NCBI GenBank assembly: GCA_030141605.1
Contig: JAQGDQ010002376.1
Location: 168,422 to 232,421, forward strand
Direction: 5' to 3'
DNA: 64,000 nucleotides
Source: Tubiluchus corallicola
Taxonomy: Eukaryota; Priapulida; Priapulimorpha; Priapulimorphida; Tubiluchidae
A program made the translations under genes and the position numbers. Below are positions 1 through 15,331 of the stretch, piece by piece. Within the stretch, counting starts at the first letter, position 1. Every line of letters begins with the position of its first letter. The notes below the pieces were generated by a model, which searched no databases, was not told the origin of the DNA, and worked only from the letters and a program-made list of their open reading frames with translations.

Positions 1-946
1 GTGTGAGAACCCTCAATAGAGGTACAAATCCATGCATTCTCATAAAGTCACCATGGGGAAAATTTATTATTGACCATGTGACCTCGACTTTTGACATTTA
101 GAGCAAAATATAGTGGGTTTCCAGGTCCTTCCAAGAGCTACACTATATCAAATTTAATGAACAGGCCTATAACTTTGTCCATGTATCCTGTTACACAGAT
201 AAATAGACACAGGCGAGCAAATGCCTTACTTTTTTAGCCTGCCTATACTTTGATGTTATCCCAGAAACGTGAAATTAGGGAGTACTAGTATTAATTTTTT
301 TCAGCTAAAGCATGTGGAGAAAAAATAGATGAGAAGCCCTTAGCAATTTCCAGCTGCATAAAATTTTTTCTTTTTGTACCTGCAGACAGAATTTGTTTGA
401 TATGTTTCTATATATCAGTTGTTCAAAAACCAATTGTTTCTTCAGTATTTGTGTAAAAGGAAGAAAATGGCTGCCAACCGTACGATTATATTATTTACCA
501 GCATGCTTAAAGTGCGAAAAAATCGTACATTCTTATAATATTATAAGCTCGGGAAGCAAGCTCTCATAGACTAGCATGGGTGTCTGTCATGTGTGGTTGT
601 ATGTATTGTCATAGAACATTCTGGTAGCTTGCTTGCATTTATCAGTGCAGGTAGTATGAGCACCGAAAACCAGCATTCGTTGTGCCCGTGCCCTAAGTAC
701 GGAAACAAAGTCACTGAAGTCACTAAGCCTGTGAAACAATTGGACAAAGTCGGGTAGTAGGATTTCTTGCCTCATTTTAAAGTGTGAGCATGGCTAAAAC
801 ATCACAAGTTTTCCCTTTCAGCTTTGAAAAGTCTGTTCCCTGAATGCCATTATAATTTTTTTATTACAGCTACTACTAATGAGCTGTCCTGGTGCATTGA
901 TTGCTGAGGTGTGCTGTAATACATCTGAATCTTCGATTACTTTCAG
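1..946 (+). other. Intron before the first visible dynein exon
   Basis: This is AT-rich sequence with no exon that fits the dynein frame. It ends with acceptor TTACTTTCAG at 937-946. The small open block at 868-907 gives no family match and would leave an intron of only 39 bases. The missing AAA2/AAA3 linker exons must lie before base 1. Confidence 0.7.
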
Positions 947-3900
947 AACTTGATGTTTCCATCAAAAGGCACAGTTTTTGATCACAGGTTTAACACTGCT
1001 AGCGGAAATTGGGTACCATGGACAAACATCCAGGATTTTACAGCCAATAGCATACCTGCCAATGCTAAAGTATGTATTGTTTGGTTTAAACAATGACAGT
1101 TCCATGAACCTTTCGTTCGTTGAAACAAGTGATTTGGATTAACTTTGTTTAATTTAATTTAAGTGAGTCAAAAAGACTGATGCTTTGCTCTGTGTAAAAA
1201 ACAATTTGTTTATGAAACTTTAAAATGCTGAACAGTTAGGAATTACGGAACAGTTATGGATGAATAAATGGACAGATAGAAAGAAGAATTATTGTTTGGC
1301 GTAATGCTATACATATACAACATACATATCAAGTGTAAATAATACAATGTAAAGACCACTCAAAGTAAATGCATAATTCATAAGTCAACTTCAGTGTGAT
1401 TCCTGTGTGTGACACGGGCCTTTTACTGAGTGTTGCAAAAAATAACTGAGTTGTCGACTGTGGTCTATTTGGACGTTTTTGTATTATGCGTGATTAGTGT
1501 GACCTTTTCATATGAGTCCCTGTGAGTGACAGGAAAGTAAGAAGGGCAGCCTAAAGAAGGCTCACCAAGTCAAGTTTGCACCAGCACATTTTGATCATTA
1601 TAGCAGGTGTGAGTTATCAGAGTCTGCTTTTTTACAGGTAAGTGAACTGATTATTCCTACTGATGATACATCACGACAGGTGTTTTTTCTTAACACCTAC
1701 CTACTGAATAGCAATGTGCCTTTGCTATTTCTGGGTCCAACAGGAACTGGTAAATCGGCTACAGTTAACAATTTTCTTGTGACTTTGCCGAAAGAAAAGT
1801 AAGTAGCATTTTAGTTACATCAAATGCTTTTACTAACTTCGCAGACAAGAGCAATTTTTATGTTCATACTGAATAAAGTCCATGCCGGATTAAGGCATAG
1901 GCTTTATGGGCTGCAGCCCATGGGCCTCCAGACATTAAGTGAAATTAATTTACAGTGAAAAGTTATTTAGTACTATTCGTAGTATATTTTATCATATAGG
2001 TTATTGTTAATATTTATTGTAATTTGTACGTAATGTTATTTAATATTTCAAAAACTTATTTAAATTTTTTTAAATATTAGAATATTTCTTCTCTTTTTTG
2101 TTGTGTTAATCTTGCATCCGTTTATGTGGGGCTAGTGTTGGCATTATGTTATTGAAATTGAATGAACTAGTTTAAACATTTCAACAGTCTTGCTTTTGTT
2201 ATTTGTCACAAGGGGCTGGGGCCTCACAGTATCTGTAGCCCAAAAGCTTACAAAATCAAAATCCGGTCCGAAATTATAAAGTAATGCACAAAAAAGTTTG
2301 TAAGATTTGGTAAGAGAGGATGTTATTTGAATTTAAGATTTTGCTCTCTGCTAAATTAAGAATTTAAGTTGAATCACGCCATACACGTCTGATCTTTTAA
2401 AAACGTTCGAGAGGTGATATCTTTAGCCACATTGTCACCATGCTGAGAACTAGTTATTAAGTTAACAAGTATTCTGAAAACAACGCTGAAGGTACTTTTA
2501 ATGTTAAGCGATAATTTTAATGATATTGTTATCAGCAATGTCTAAACTACTTTTTGAAACCCAATCATATTTTGCATTCAGTGCTGCTTGAATTGTTTAC
2601 ATTTAATGTTTAGTATATGAAGGGCAACATTTTACAAGATTTCTTTTATCCATCCATTCTTAGGTCAGTGGAATCTTAATGCTGTTACCTGGTACATAAT
2701 TTTTTTAGGTTTTTGCCAAACTGCATTAATTTTTCTGCGAGGACATCTTCCGAGCAAACTCAGGACATTATAATGTCCAAGCTGGACAGGTATTGTGTTT
2801 ATTTATATTTTACGCTAGCCATTTTTTATTAACAAATAGTTATTTAGTTTTGTTTGGAGCTAGTACTGTTTTGATGTTGAAATATCTCCCACTTGAGATT
2901 CAACTTCTAACTGAAATAGCTTACAGTGTAGGTTAACTTGCAATCAGGACGGGATTACTCTATAGGTTAGTATAGGTTGCAGCCTAGGGCCCCTCGAGCG
3001 TGGGGGGGGGGGCATATTTTGCATTGCTGAATAAGTCATATGACTTAAATAAAATTTCAACTGTAAAAAACGTCAAAAAGTCTGAAAACTCAATTTTAAA
3101 AAAGTGGCACCTTTGAGATAAAGGACTCTTGGTTGAGGCCATTTATTTGAGATAAAGTGTCCTAGCTCGAGGTCCTTTATTTGATATATGAGCCTCCACC
3201 TATTTAGATGTCGCTAAAATTTATCACAAGAACGAATATTCAAGATGAGCAGGGTAAGGAGTGGCTCCATCTGAGGGGGCTGCATAATTTTCTTGGCCTA
3301 GGGGCACCATAAGATCATAATCCAGCCTTCTTTGCAATCCAAAACCTATATCAACCCTAGTGAAGCTTGTACTTTTGCAAAATCTTGAATCTTGTACAAA
3401 CACACAGATTTCCCACTAGATCTTCACTTACATAAATGCTGTACAGATTTTAATCACACCACTAAAGTTTTCAGCAACTTATTTTGTGTTGGCTGTAATT
3501 GGGATGGGCACTTAAATAGTTAATTTGGCCAAATCTCAAGTGGAAAAAGATCTGCTTAAATCAATATAATAAATTAATTTTTCCTGAATAATGTTAAAAT
3601 TATGTACAATAAACGGTCATGAATAGTTTACGACATTTTTGATTGCCCACAATTCATTTATATAAGGCAAACATAGTGTGATGCTTTTCTTATTACAGAA
3701 ACAGTAAAAAAATGTTTATTGTAGGCCCTTTCACTATATTTGTACACAAAATTATTGTAAATGTGTTAGATGAAATAAATTACTTATAACTTATGACTGA
3801 ACACTAATAATTGAAGTCAGTCAGATTACCAGCTGTGAAAAATTCCAGAAGGCTGAAGACATATACAGCAGCAATCTGGTAGAGGTAAATGAAAGTCATT

Positions 3901-6900
3901 TTTGCATTTTGCACATAGTTAAAATTTCAATCTGCCATTTAAACTCATTTTCTTTATTTGGTTACCAGCCCAACAACATTTGATTTTTTCTGATACATTA
4001 ATTTAAGGAAAGTCACACTCTTGCTAACAAGTCATATATCTTTTTATTTTCTTACCAGGCGCCGTAAAGGTTTGTTTGCTCCCCCTGTTGGTAAAAAGAT
4101 GATTGTATTTGTTGATGACGTTAATATGCCAGCTAAAGAAAAATATGGAGCCCAACCTCCAATAGAGCTTCTTAGACAGGTAGCTTATATTTAATTATTA
4201 GCTTTACTTTAGTTCATTAAAGTAACATCCAAAACATGTGTATAGCTCAATGTGCCATCTACAATACTTTAGCACATGGCTGTCAATGCATGGGCACAGT
4301 AGGCAGTTGCCTTGGCCTCACAAGTACAGGAGCCCTATTCTAGTCTATATGTATTGTGACTTGCTGTCAATAAATAAATACTGTGCACTATACTAAATAT
4401 AAATTGTGTCTACCACTCTCTCCCTACATTGTACAGAAAAATAATGTCGGATGACTTGAAATCTGTGTTTCCCAATGCTGAAATTGCACTTAGAGAGTTC
4501 ACGTGAATGGTATTCATTTTCAAGACTGAAACTTTAAAAAAATCAGCTTTGTAGCACAGTGAGGCAGCAGCATTTGAACTGGCTTTCACTCATGAATAAT
4601 GACATCCTGAAGACCATTGACTTCAAGCCAATTATAACTGAATTGTGTTGAACGTTTGATTAATAATAAATAATTTGTAGTAATCTCATACTTTGCCATC
4701 TCCGTCTGCGTGGTTTACTAATTGAGTATCATTTATGTGTTGGAATTTTCGTGTTTTTCAAGGCTCTTGTTGTATTGTACAAGTATTCCGTGTTATTTGT
4801 TATGTGTTGCTTATCTTTGCTGTACCGCATGTTTTTTAATGTTTAAACATTGATTTTGTTTATACGTTCCAATACAATAAAATTATACGTTTAATTTTAT
4901 CGACCATTTACATCTATATTCCTGTGAATGGTTGTGTAGGTAGTGCATTGTTTTGCCCGAGGGCATATAATGCTGTTAAGATGGCCAAGCTTTAGCACTA
5001 GCTGCCCAACTACCATTTTGTATGGATAATTGTTAGGATACTGTTTATAGTTTATTGATGTGATGTACATTTGCAACAATGTGAATCCCTTGGGACAGGG
5101 AAAGTTTTTTGTCAAATTAAGCTAGGTTAGTAGAAGAAAATTTAATTTGCACAAACTTAGTTCTGTTAGGTAAAAAAGCTTTTCAAGTCTGTGGAACTGT
5201 AACTGCAGGTATTTGCAAAATTTTTGAAGGAAACTGCTATTGTAAATTTGTAGCTTAACCTTTTGTAAACTTGCAATGAATACCATCATTGCCTTTATAG
5301 ATGTCTTTTAAAAGTATGGGAATCATATAATGAATAGCAATCTGAACTTTTTTAAATTTTCACATCAACTACAACCTTATTGCAACTGTTAGTTTTTAAG
5401 AATTACTATATGTTATTAGCTTCTCTTTGTAATATTTAATATAAAACTGCATCTAGATACAGTTTGAGATATAACATTCGCATTTGTGAAAATAGCAGCT
5501 GCTATTTTTTATGTTAATTTTTCACTAATGTGTTTTGTGCATTTAGATGATGGACCATGGTCACTGGTTTGATAGAAAAGATACGAGTGAGCTTCGACTT
5601 GCAGATGTTGTAAGTACTGAAAAAATTACAGTATTCCATAAACCACTTTATATGCATTCCGCAAAACTGGGATCAGTAAAACAATTATGTTCTTAGCAAT
5701 GTAATAAGCCTTTTCACAATTCCAGCGATCGATGATGATCATAAAAAGGTCAAAGGTTAAGTGAACCAGACAACGCATTTGTGTACACTTGATAACGCCT
5801 TGCAAGCCCATGTTATTGTAATAATATCAATTTTAACAGCTAGCTAAAACCTTACCTAGTTCATTTTTCTTGTTCATAAGCAAGATCCTACTAGCAAGTC
5901 ATTCTACATCGCACAGACTAATGCTAATTAAATCCATGTAAAACAATAAGGAAATAACGTCGCAACTGAAGTTACTGAACTGATGTGGTAGACAGATTTG
6001 CTTTACCCACATGTCACGTCGTGGTTGTAGTTAAGACGTATTGCTGGGGCATCACTTATCATTTGGCCGACCGCAACTGCTCATGCACACAGCAAAACTG
6101 TGAAAAGACTTGTACAATAGAACCTAAACGATTCTATGGGAAACTGTTGGTGACTTGCTGTTTTTACCATGTAGAGCTAGTGAAGCTTTTACTGACTTAA
6201 TTTACAGGCATTTGTCTATGCAATGGGTCCTCCCGGTGGGGGTAGAAATGAGGTCTCAAGCAGGTTCATACGACACATGAATATCATTTCCATAGATGAA
6301 TTTAATGATGAAACAATGTCTCGTATATTTGGCATGATCATAGACTGGCACTTTGCACGAGGGTTTGATTCATTGTTTCGCCGACTTGGAAAGGTATATA
6401 ATCATCTTTTTGTAACCTTTTTCTTGCATTATTGTAAATTCAGTTGTATTACATTTGTAAACTCGCTAACAGGAAACACCAGAACTGCACGAATTTAGCC
6501 AAAATAAGCTATTTTATTCATAACAGTACAGATGTACTATGTAAACCAATGTTACAGAGGGGAGTGTTAGCACAATTGAACACATTTACAGCAATTGCAT
6601 GTAAACAATCTAGTGTACAGAGTTTTTGTCCATTTTAAAACAACATGAACTTTGCAAAGCCTGCTGGCAATTAGATGCTGAAAAGTGTTTTTTTTACAAT
6701 AATTTTTGCTTGCTTCTGTATTTATTAGGCGACATTTACCTTTTTCTTTAAATACTGAATATAAACACGAATACTTTGCATTTAATATAATATGTAAATT
6801 AATTATCATATTTTGCACATCTTGTTTACATAGGTGGAACAACTTTCGAAGTTTTTTTGCGATTACGAAATTTGATTCATTTCACATTTATTGACATCAT

Positions 6901-9900
6901 TATTTCGAAAGTAACTTCTAGCTTATACTAGTTGCATGTCGGAAAAATCTATCTGACACAAACCATCTCATTAAAATCTGCGCAACCACATAATGAATAG
7001 CTTAACTACAGTAAACATTTACTAGTTATAAAATCATTGCTATTTATTGGTCTGATTCGGCTTTGTCTAGTGCAAATTGTTGTACCGAGCCTGCACATGA
7101 GAGCGAGATGGGTTTGTCTGTCTGAAATAGAAAGTAAAGCTTGTTTAATAAAAATCTGTGCACCAAACTTTGTAAAACAACTTTTAATCAAGTGCGCAGT
7201 TAGGCAAAAGTTCGTGCAGGGTGAGACAAGTTGTTTCAAACAGATTTTATCTCATGTACGTATTGTATAAGAAGCAAAAAAAATCGTATTATGTGCTCAT
7301 GTTTTGTGTTAATTTTGACAGATGCTAATTCAAGCCACTATGTACGTCTACAAACAAGCAACTCTTAACTTTTTGCCAACTCCATCAAAGTCGCATTATG
7401 TGTTCAATCTCCGAGACTTCTCACGAATCATACGTGGAATTGTGCTTGTGGACAGCTCAAGGATGAGTGAGGGTAACAAGCTGGTTCGTCTTTGGGTGCA
7501 TGAAGTTTACCGTGTTTTCTACGATCGACTGATAGATGATGCAGACAGGTAGAAGTCTAATTTCATTGTTTAAATAAGGCTCACTTCTTACTAACATTAC
7601 TTGGAGATGTGTACCTCAGTTATCACCTAACACTACGAAGGTAACTTGAAAGTGAAGTAGTAAATTTGTTAGTTTTTAACTATTTTTAGTTGTTTTAGTG
7701 GACTTATTTTAAAGGAATGAGTTTGTCTTAGTTTTGCCTCTTAGTTAAAGCATGAACAATGTTTATAAAAGTTGATTTACATAATTTAATTTATAAACAG
7801 AGCCGTCTCAACAACATTATAGGCCCCCAAGCAAAGCAGTGCAATGAGGCCCTACCTACTAATATTTTTTTATTTATTTGATATTTATTTATGTTAGCCA
7901 TAACAAATTAACACAATAATAATAAAAAAAGATACAACACAATAAAATACACTCACAGGTGTAAAAATTTTACTGGTTGATAAAATTAAAAATTTATTTT
8001 GGTACTTCCAACAAAATCTGTGTTTAAACATTAAAAAACATGCTGTACAGGAAAGATTAATCAACACAAACATTTGAACAATATAACATGAGCCTTGAAA
8101 AACAAAAATTTAAACATTGACAGCAAGTCACGTATTGATATACATAGATTAGCATGGGGCCCCCGAGCAACTGCCCATGCATTAAGATGGCCTTTTTTAT
8201 GAATACTGTAAACCGTAAAATTTAATAAAAGTATAGTAAACAGTAAGTCCATCCTGGAAGTGTTCACGAATTTTGAGAATAAAGCAAGATGCAAACATTT
8301 ACTGGTGCATATATTACACTAATGTTTAGTCAAGATTGTTCTTTACAACAGCATGTCGGCTTTGTTTGATGATAGGTGCTAAATTTATAAAACCATAAAG
8401 CACTAGATATTGTTAGTAATTTAGCTGTTCCCACTCTTGTATTAATGATTAACTAATGAAAAACACCATTTACTTTTGTCACTTATTTTCACTCGGGTTA
8501 TCACCTAGTATTACCTGCCCACTAATGTAACAGAATGTGCTGACAAATTTGAAGTTTCTTGTATCCAATAATATCATTATTAATATAGTACATTATTGTG
8601 GAACTCTCACAGCACTTTGTTTAATGTGTCAAAAACCAAATGTCTATACTTTATCCCCAAAAAGATTCGAAATATTGTAGCTGGAAAAGTTTTTCTTAAC
8701 CAATTAATGTCATTAAAAGTGAAAAATATCTGTGGCACATATTATCTGATTATTATAGTGGTGACCAGTCAGATTATTTTAAGCAAATGCTAATTCATGA
8801 AGTAATAAATTATGCATTATAGCACAAAAGAAATAACAAGTATTTTGTTCAAATCGTATTTCATAGGAATTTTTCGTAGCAGCATATGAATATCCTATAG
8901 TATTTCCTATCGTATATCCTATAGATATAATATTGCGATGCTCAAATCGGCATATAATGTTGCTCCTAGTAGAATTAATTAGGTACGAGAGCGTCTTATA
9001 TATGTGCGCTTAATAAGGTTCCACACTTTAACATATTAATGAGGAAGAGCTGCTACAGCTTAAGAAATTGCTTTCTTGCTGATGAAAATGACATTATGAT
9101 TAGTGGTTGTATAAACTCTGATGCGTTATTTGAGTCACTATTTTTAACAACTGTCAAAAGATATTATATGATGATTTTAAGGTGTAAATTTTTAGGCATG
9201 GTACTTTTAATATGCATTTTAGATTTTTAGTTAATAAGTTTAATCTGTTTTACAAATAATTTTATGTGTGTTGTAAATAGATGTAATATGGTACTATGTG
9301 TATTGAATTAACGTAAAATCTCAATCTTGCCTTACTGTGAAATAAAACCAGATATTTTTGAAAATCTTTAAACCTTATGTAATTTGCTTGGAATGTAGTG
9401 TTTCACATAAATACCAATTCGTAAAAGCTTTAAAGTCTAGTTTGCAAAAAAATAGCTTGCACTTTTTTCTAGTTTATAATACTACTTATAGTCACACATA
9501 TTTTTTACATATTTCAGTGTAGCTTTCGTTTTTTTTTTGTGAATTCCATTCGTAGGGAATTTTAGGCATTTAGTTAGGACATGCAACTGGGTAACATTTT
9601 GCAAACAATTATTATGGTTTCATGAATTTTACTGCATTAATGTGTTTCTTGACTAAGTTAATCGTTTTATACAGATTGCAGTTTTTTGACATTGTTCAGA
9701 AAGCTTGTGATACGTATTTCCGTGCAAACATTGACCGACTTCTTGGCCACTTAGCTGTGGAAAACCAATGTGTCACTGATGATGATGTGAGGAGTCTGAT
9801 GTTTGGCGACTATCTGCATCCAAGTAACGATCCAACTGAACCAAAATTGTATGACGAAGTGACTGACCTCAATGCATTGATTTCCTTAATGGAACAGTAT

Positions 9901-12900
9901 GTGTAATTCTTGTTTGCTTTTGCATATATCAACTTCACTTGCTTACAATATAATCATTGGACAATATTTGTTTGTCCTTTCTGCTTTTGTTTTTAATTTA
10001 ATATTAAATGTAATGTAAAAAAAATTATAATTTGTGTAAAAAACTAGTAAGTACTCTAGTACAAATTAGTTATATATCTGCTACTGTAGATGAAATGGTT
10101 TAGCTAATAGTATAGAATACAAGCGGAGCTAAAAACTAGCAGAGAACCTGTCATTGTGACGATGAGCTTCTGTGTTTCCAAAAGAGGCTTGGCACAAATT
10201 CTTATTCAGTAACTATTATGTTAAAATTAATTTTTTTGATTTATCTTTATTTCAAAAATTTAACTAATAGTTGATTTGAAACTTATTATTAATTAATAAT
10301 GTGAAATTAATTTAATTAGTATTAATTTATAAGGGACATGTTAATTTCCTGATTAAGATGCAAACACTTTATCTGACTATTTCCATTAAAATTTCATGTT
10401 AAGCTGCCACAGTAGCATTCATTTTCTATAACAATATGAACGCTGTCTACAGAATACTCATTTTTTTCTGTTTATTTATGCTGACTGTTATTTCATTGTA
10501 TCTAGGTATCTAGATGATTATAATTCCTCCAGTAAAACACAAATGCCACTAGTTATGTTTAAATTTGCTATTGAGCACATCAGCCGCATTAGTAGAATTC
10601 TAAAACAGGATGATGGGCATGCACTGCTAGTAGGTAAGCTCAACTCTTATCTTTGTCTGATACACAGAAATATGTACTATGTAGGGTGGAATAATATGCA
10701 CTTTATATGATGGGTGCAAAAATAACAATATTGGACTCATAATGATATATAAGGACCTGGATCACTATGCTGATCACTATTATTAAACGTGAATCCAAAT
10801 GTCTAACTCCAGCTAAAATAAGCAAAACGTATATGGAACACGTGCAAATTAACTCACACGTACGAATTGAATTTAAACTTTAAATGAAATTGTTAATACT
10901 TCTTTTATGCATTTGACAGTCCTATTTTTGTAGAGTGGACAAATGTTATTATATCCTATTCCTTTCATGTTTTTTTGCTTGAAATGACTGTATAATTGTT
11001 TGTAAATTTCACTTAAATCTTATATTGATGTCCATGAAATGAAATACTGAAATCCATCTGTAATAAAATTGGCTAAAAACAGGAAGAACCATTAGAGATT
11101 AGGACTTGGACCTCCTTGGAACATAGAGCTCCCTTCAATCTGTTAACTACTTACTGAATCCCGTCTGGGTTGGGATCTCACAGTGTCCCCTTCAATCTGT
11201 TAACTACTTGCTCAATCCCATCCTGGTTGGGGCCTCACAGTGTTTCCTTCAATCTGTTAACTACTTGCTCAGTTCCGTCCGGGTTGGGATCTCACAATGT
11301 TCCCCTCAATCTGTTAACTCATTCCCATCCTGGTTGCGATCTCACAGTGTCCCAATCTCATTCCCTTCAATCTCATTCTGCTCTTACAAAGTGATTTCTT
11401 TCTTATTTGTATCTAATTTATTTACCCATCTGTATGGTACATGATACATGGCAGTGTTCTTAGAATACTCATTTTTTCTGATTCTAGAGGACTGACTCAC
11501 ATTTTATGAATTTGTTCAGTACATATTTATATAATTTTCCGTGTTGTGATCTCTTTATGTTGTGCAACAAAAACAATTTTCTTTCGTGAAAAACAAATTG
11601 ATCTCATCTTATTTTATCTAATATGGCAGTGTGGGCTAGTCTACAGTGTAGAATTTTCAGCATAGTTCACTGTTCAGTGTAAGTTCGTTGCAAATAAACT
11701 TTTATTTTATTTTCTCCTTATTTTTTACAGCCATCACTGCTTAGAGCTGTGCTCATTTAAATATTTGTGTCAATGCACTGCATTCCTTTTATATAGTTTC
11801 CACTTGCCCCGGTATTGTTATTTATGTATACATGTATCCAAAGATAATGTGTGCCTATTTTTTTCTGTTTGTCAAATATTTTTTGTTTCCTAGGTGTTGG
11901 CGGAAGTGGGCGGCACAGTGCTACAAAACTAGCAACATTCATGGCTGGTTATCAGTTGTTTCAGATCCAAATCACTAGAACTTACACTACTGCTGATTGG
12001 AGAGAAGATATAAAGCTGGTAAGGATGGCAAGAAAGTTCGGTTAGATTTGTGCTTATAATTCATTTCAATTTGCCTTTATTTCAGCATAAAACTGTCTAT
12101 AACACAAAAAAACGAATTACTATAGACAAAAATGCAAAAACTAATTAACAAAAAATTATTAAAATGTACCACCCACACCGTGTGACTGTAATTATCATTT
12201 TGCAATCTGTCATTGGTATTTTTTATTCACTGAGATTCTATAACGTAAGTTATTCATAATATTTTTCAGTCACTTAGTCAGTATTAATATAGTTTTATTA
12301 GTCTGGCACTAATAATTTGATATATTTAGTGGCTCACCTTTTTCAATTCTAAGTTCATTTTTAGAATTCATATATTACCACAATGTTTTCTTATCTAAAA
12401 TTTTTAGGTACTTCGAAAGGCAGGAACAGAAGGCAAGCCCATTGTTTTTCTGTTTAGTGACAACCAGATTAAGAACGAATCATACGTGGAAGATATTAAC
12501 ATGATACTTAATACAGGAGATGTACCAAATCTCTACCCACCAGATGAAAAAGCTGAAATCATTGAGAAAATGCAAGCAATTGCAAAAAATGAAGTATGAA
12601 ACTTGGCATGCAGCGTGCAATGTAGTTTTCCAAAACGAGTTTAATTACCAGTTGCAATGCTTGCTTTAAGCTGTGTTTTAAATTCTTGACTGTTGCTTCG
12701 TCGCTGTGTTTTTTACGCGATCTTTGGTTGTTTTCTCACTGTTTATTTTTGATAATCATGTGTGTTTATGATGCTGCAGCTTTTGATGTTTTTGCTTTTA
12801 ATAAGAGCAGGATTTTTTATTTAGCTAATTGCTAATCTGTAGCAGGTAAGATTTATTTACTAACTAATATTACCGTATGGAAATAGTTTGTTTATTAATT

Positions 12901-15128
12901 TGATAGCAAAAAAACTTACATTCCAACAGTTGTAATAGTGAAATTTGACCAGAGCTTTTTGATTAGAAGCTTTAGCCAACGTTATCAAAGACCAGTTGAC
13001 TCAAAAGAACCCATTGGTCTTTGTGTCCAAGTCATGTAGTCATGTAGTTGGTCTGGGGAAAGTCTATTTTTTCTCCGTCATTTTTTTTGCTATTTTATAA
13101 ATACCAAAATTCATTTAATTTAACTGCTAGGTGGTGTTTTTCTATTAAAATTAAACACATTTTTTGGAAACTCTGTTTGGTAATTCATTACCGACCAGTA
13201 AGTTTTTGTGTTTATAATTACATTTGTAACTTACTTCAGCTGATGTCGACACCTTGATGCACAAACTTTTTTTAACTTTATGTTTTTTTATTCAGTTATA
13301 CATGTAATTGCATTTATGGTTTACATACTGATGTGGGCTGGGAGCCCCATACATGAAAAAAACGCCGCAAATTGTACGGGCCATAAAGGGTTTTGACTGC
13401 ATGCTAAATAACTAATTCTTAACATTTACTTATCAGGGTAGGACAATCGAAGCTACACCATTAGCGATGTTTAACTTTTTCATCGAGCGTGTGCGAAAAA
13501 ATTTGCACATTGTGTTCACCGTGAGTCCGATTGGTGACGCGCTCCGTAATCGACTACGGATGTTTCCATCACTTATAAACTGTTGCACTATTGACTGGTT
13601 TCAAGTATGTGTAAATATTTTTTATCTAAATTCGAACAGTAGTTAAAATTAGCAAGCAAATTTTTAAAGCTAAGTTTTTCTTCAGCTTAGAATGCAGATG
13701 TTTAATATTATGCAAATAGTTCACTGAAAAGTAAAAAAAACTGTTTCCTTGATTTTGAAAAGTTTTAGTTTTAGTGCTTCTAATATCTGTCATATTATGA
13801 TCTTATAATATTCTTAAATTTGTTTCTAAGAAAACCAGATTGAGTCACTCATGAACATTAGACAATGCAGACAATGCAATGCAACCTGTGAAAATGACAA
13901 ACTGAGCTTCTAATCAAATACCAAACAACAGTTTTTATGAGTAATCAAAAACAAAATGACTGGTTCACCTTTATTGTAGTTTGAGTAGCATGGTTAATAG
14001 AATTCGGCAATAATAATATTGTGATCTAGTTACTAAATCACGTTCTTTAGGCCATGTTGTGTTTAGCATTCTGCTAAGGTAAACTTTTGCTGCAACTAGC
14101 AATTAAACTCGTAATGTGATGCACACTTTCATGTAGGGTTTCTCTGTCTTTGTTTTTGTCTTTAATACAATTCATTAAATTTCCATACCATTCATTTATT
14201 GTCTATTTGATCAGGCTTGGCCTGAAGATGCATTGGAGATGGTGGCTCATAGATTCTTGACTGATTTAAACTTCCCTGAAGAACTGCACAACCACTGTGT
14301 TGAACTGTGTAAAATTTTCCATAGCAGCGTTAGAAAACAAAGTCAAAAGTACGTATTCTACTTACCATGCCTTCCTTTATGTAGCAGATTGTTTTGTTCG
14401 TCGTGTTTGACTCGTTTTGCCCTCTTAATAGAACATCTATGTTGTGAATAATCCAAGTCAATTTGTGCAGGCTGTTGTTTTAATAATGGCTACTATGTTA
14501 CTTGCATTGCAAAGGATTTTTCGTTTCAAAATACTACTAAATTTGGATAATTTTTTTTCTTTAATATGTCTAGTAAAGAATAAGTTCATAGTTATTTACA
14601 AGTTAAATGCATCTTGTATATAATAGTCACAGTATAATATGTAAACACGTATAGAAAAATTTCAGCAAAAGTCTAGTGACTGTATTTCCTAACTATCAGG
14701 ATGTAGAGTCTTGCTGTACAATTAAGTATACTGTATAGGAACAATAGGTGCAAAGAAAAAACTAGTTACTGACATGTTATTCTTAAACAATAGATATTTT
14801 GACATATTGCGTCGCTACAATTACGTTACTCCCACATCGTATCTTGAACTAATCCTTACATTTAAAACATTATTGCAACATAAGCGGGATGAAATTACAT
14901 CCATGAAGAACCGGTACATTGCTGGGATTGACAAACTGGACTTTGCTGCTTCACAGGTTCGTGTTGTTTAACACTTTGCTGAGTTACTTTTGCCAATAAT
15001 GTGGACAATATGTAATTCTGTTTTTTTTTCTGATGACCGATTTATGTTGTTTTATGATGGTACATAGTTATGAATTATCAAAACTATCAAAAAGTATTTT
15101 ATTTTTGTTTATTACATATTTCTATATC

Positions 15129-15225
<97 letters not shown>

Positions 15226-15234
15226 CCTCTTCCT

Positions 15235-15331
<97 letters not shown>

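Larger units (their letters stand above)
947..9896 (+). other. Dynein AAA3 region, exons 1-8
   Basis: Exons: 947-1069, 1638-1798, 2709-2789, 4059-4179, 5547-5609, 6208-6393, 7322-7548 and 9675-9896 (residues 1-395). Walker A GPTGTGKS is at residues 74-81 and Walker [11 protein letters not shown], at 136-145; both are intact, as expected of the regulatory nucleotide site AAA3. Between them is the family motif [19 protein letters not shown], split by the intron at 2790-4058. The next conserved block, [16 protein letters not shown], opens exon 6, and exon 7 carries the [17 protein letters not shown] segment. Exon 8 ends at 9896 (donor GTATGT), not at the later GTGTAA, because only this choice gives the family sequence MEQYLDDYN across the junction. 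Confidence 0.92.

Noticed and set aside
868-907. Open block CTACTACTAATGAGC... before the first dynein exon
   Set aside because: It would leave a 39-base intron and does not resemble the dynein sequence expected there.
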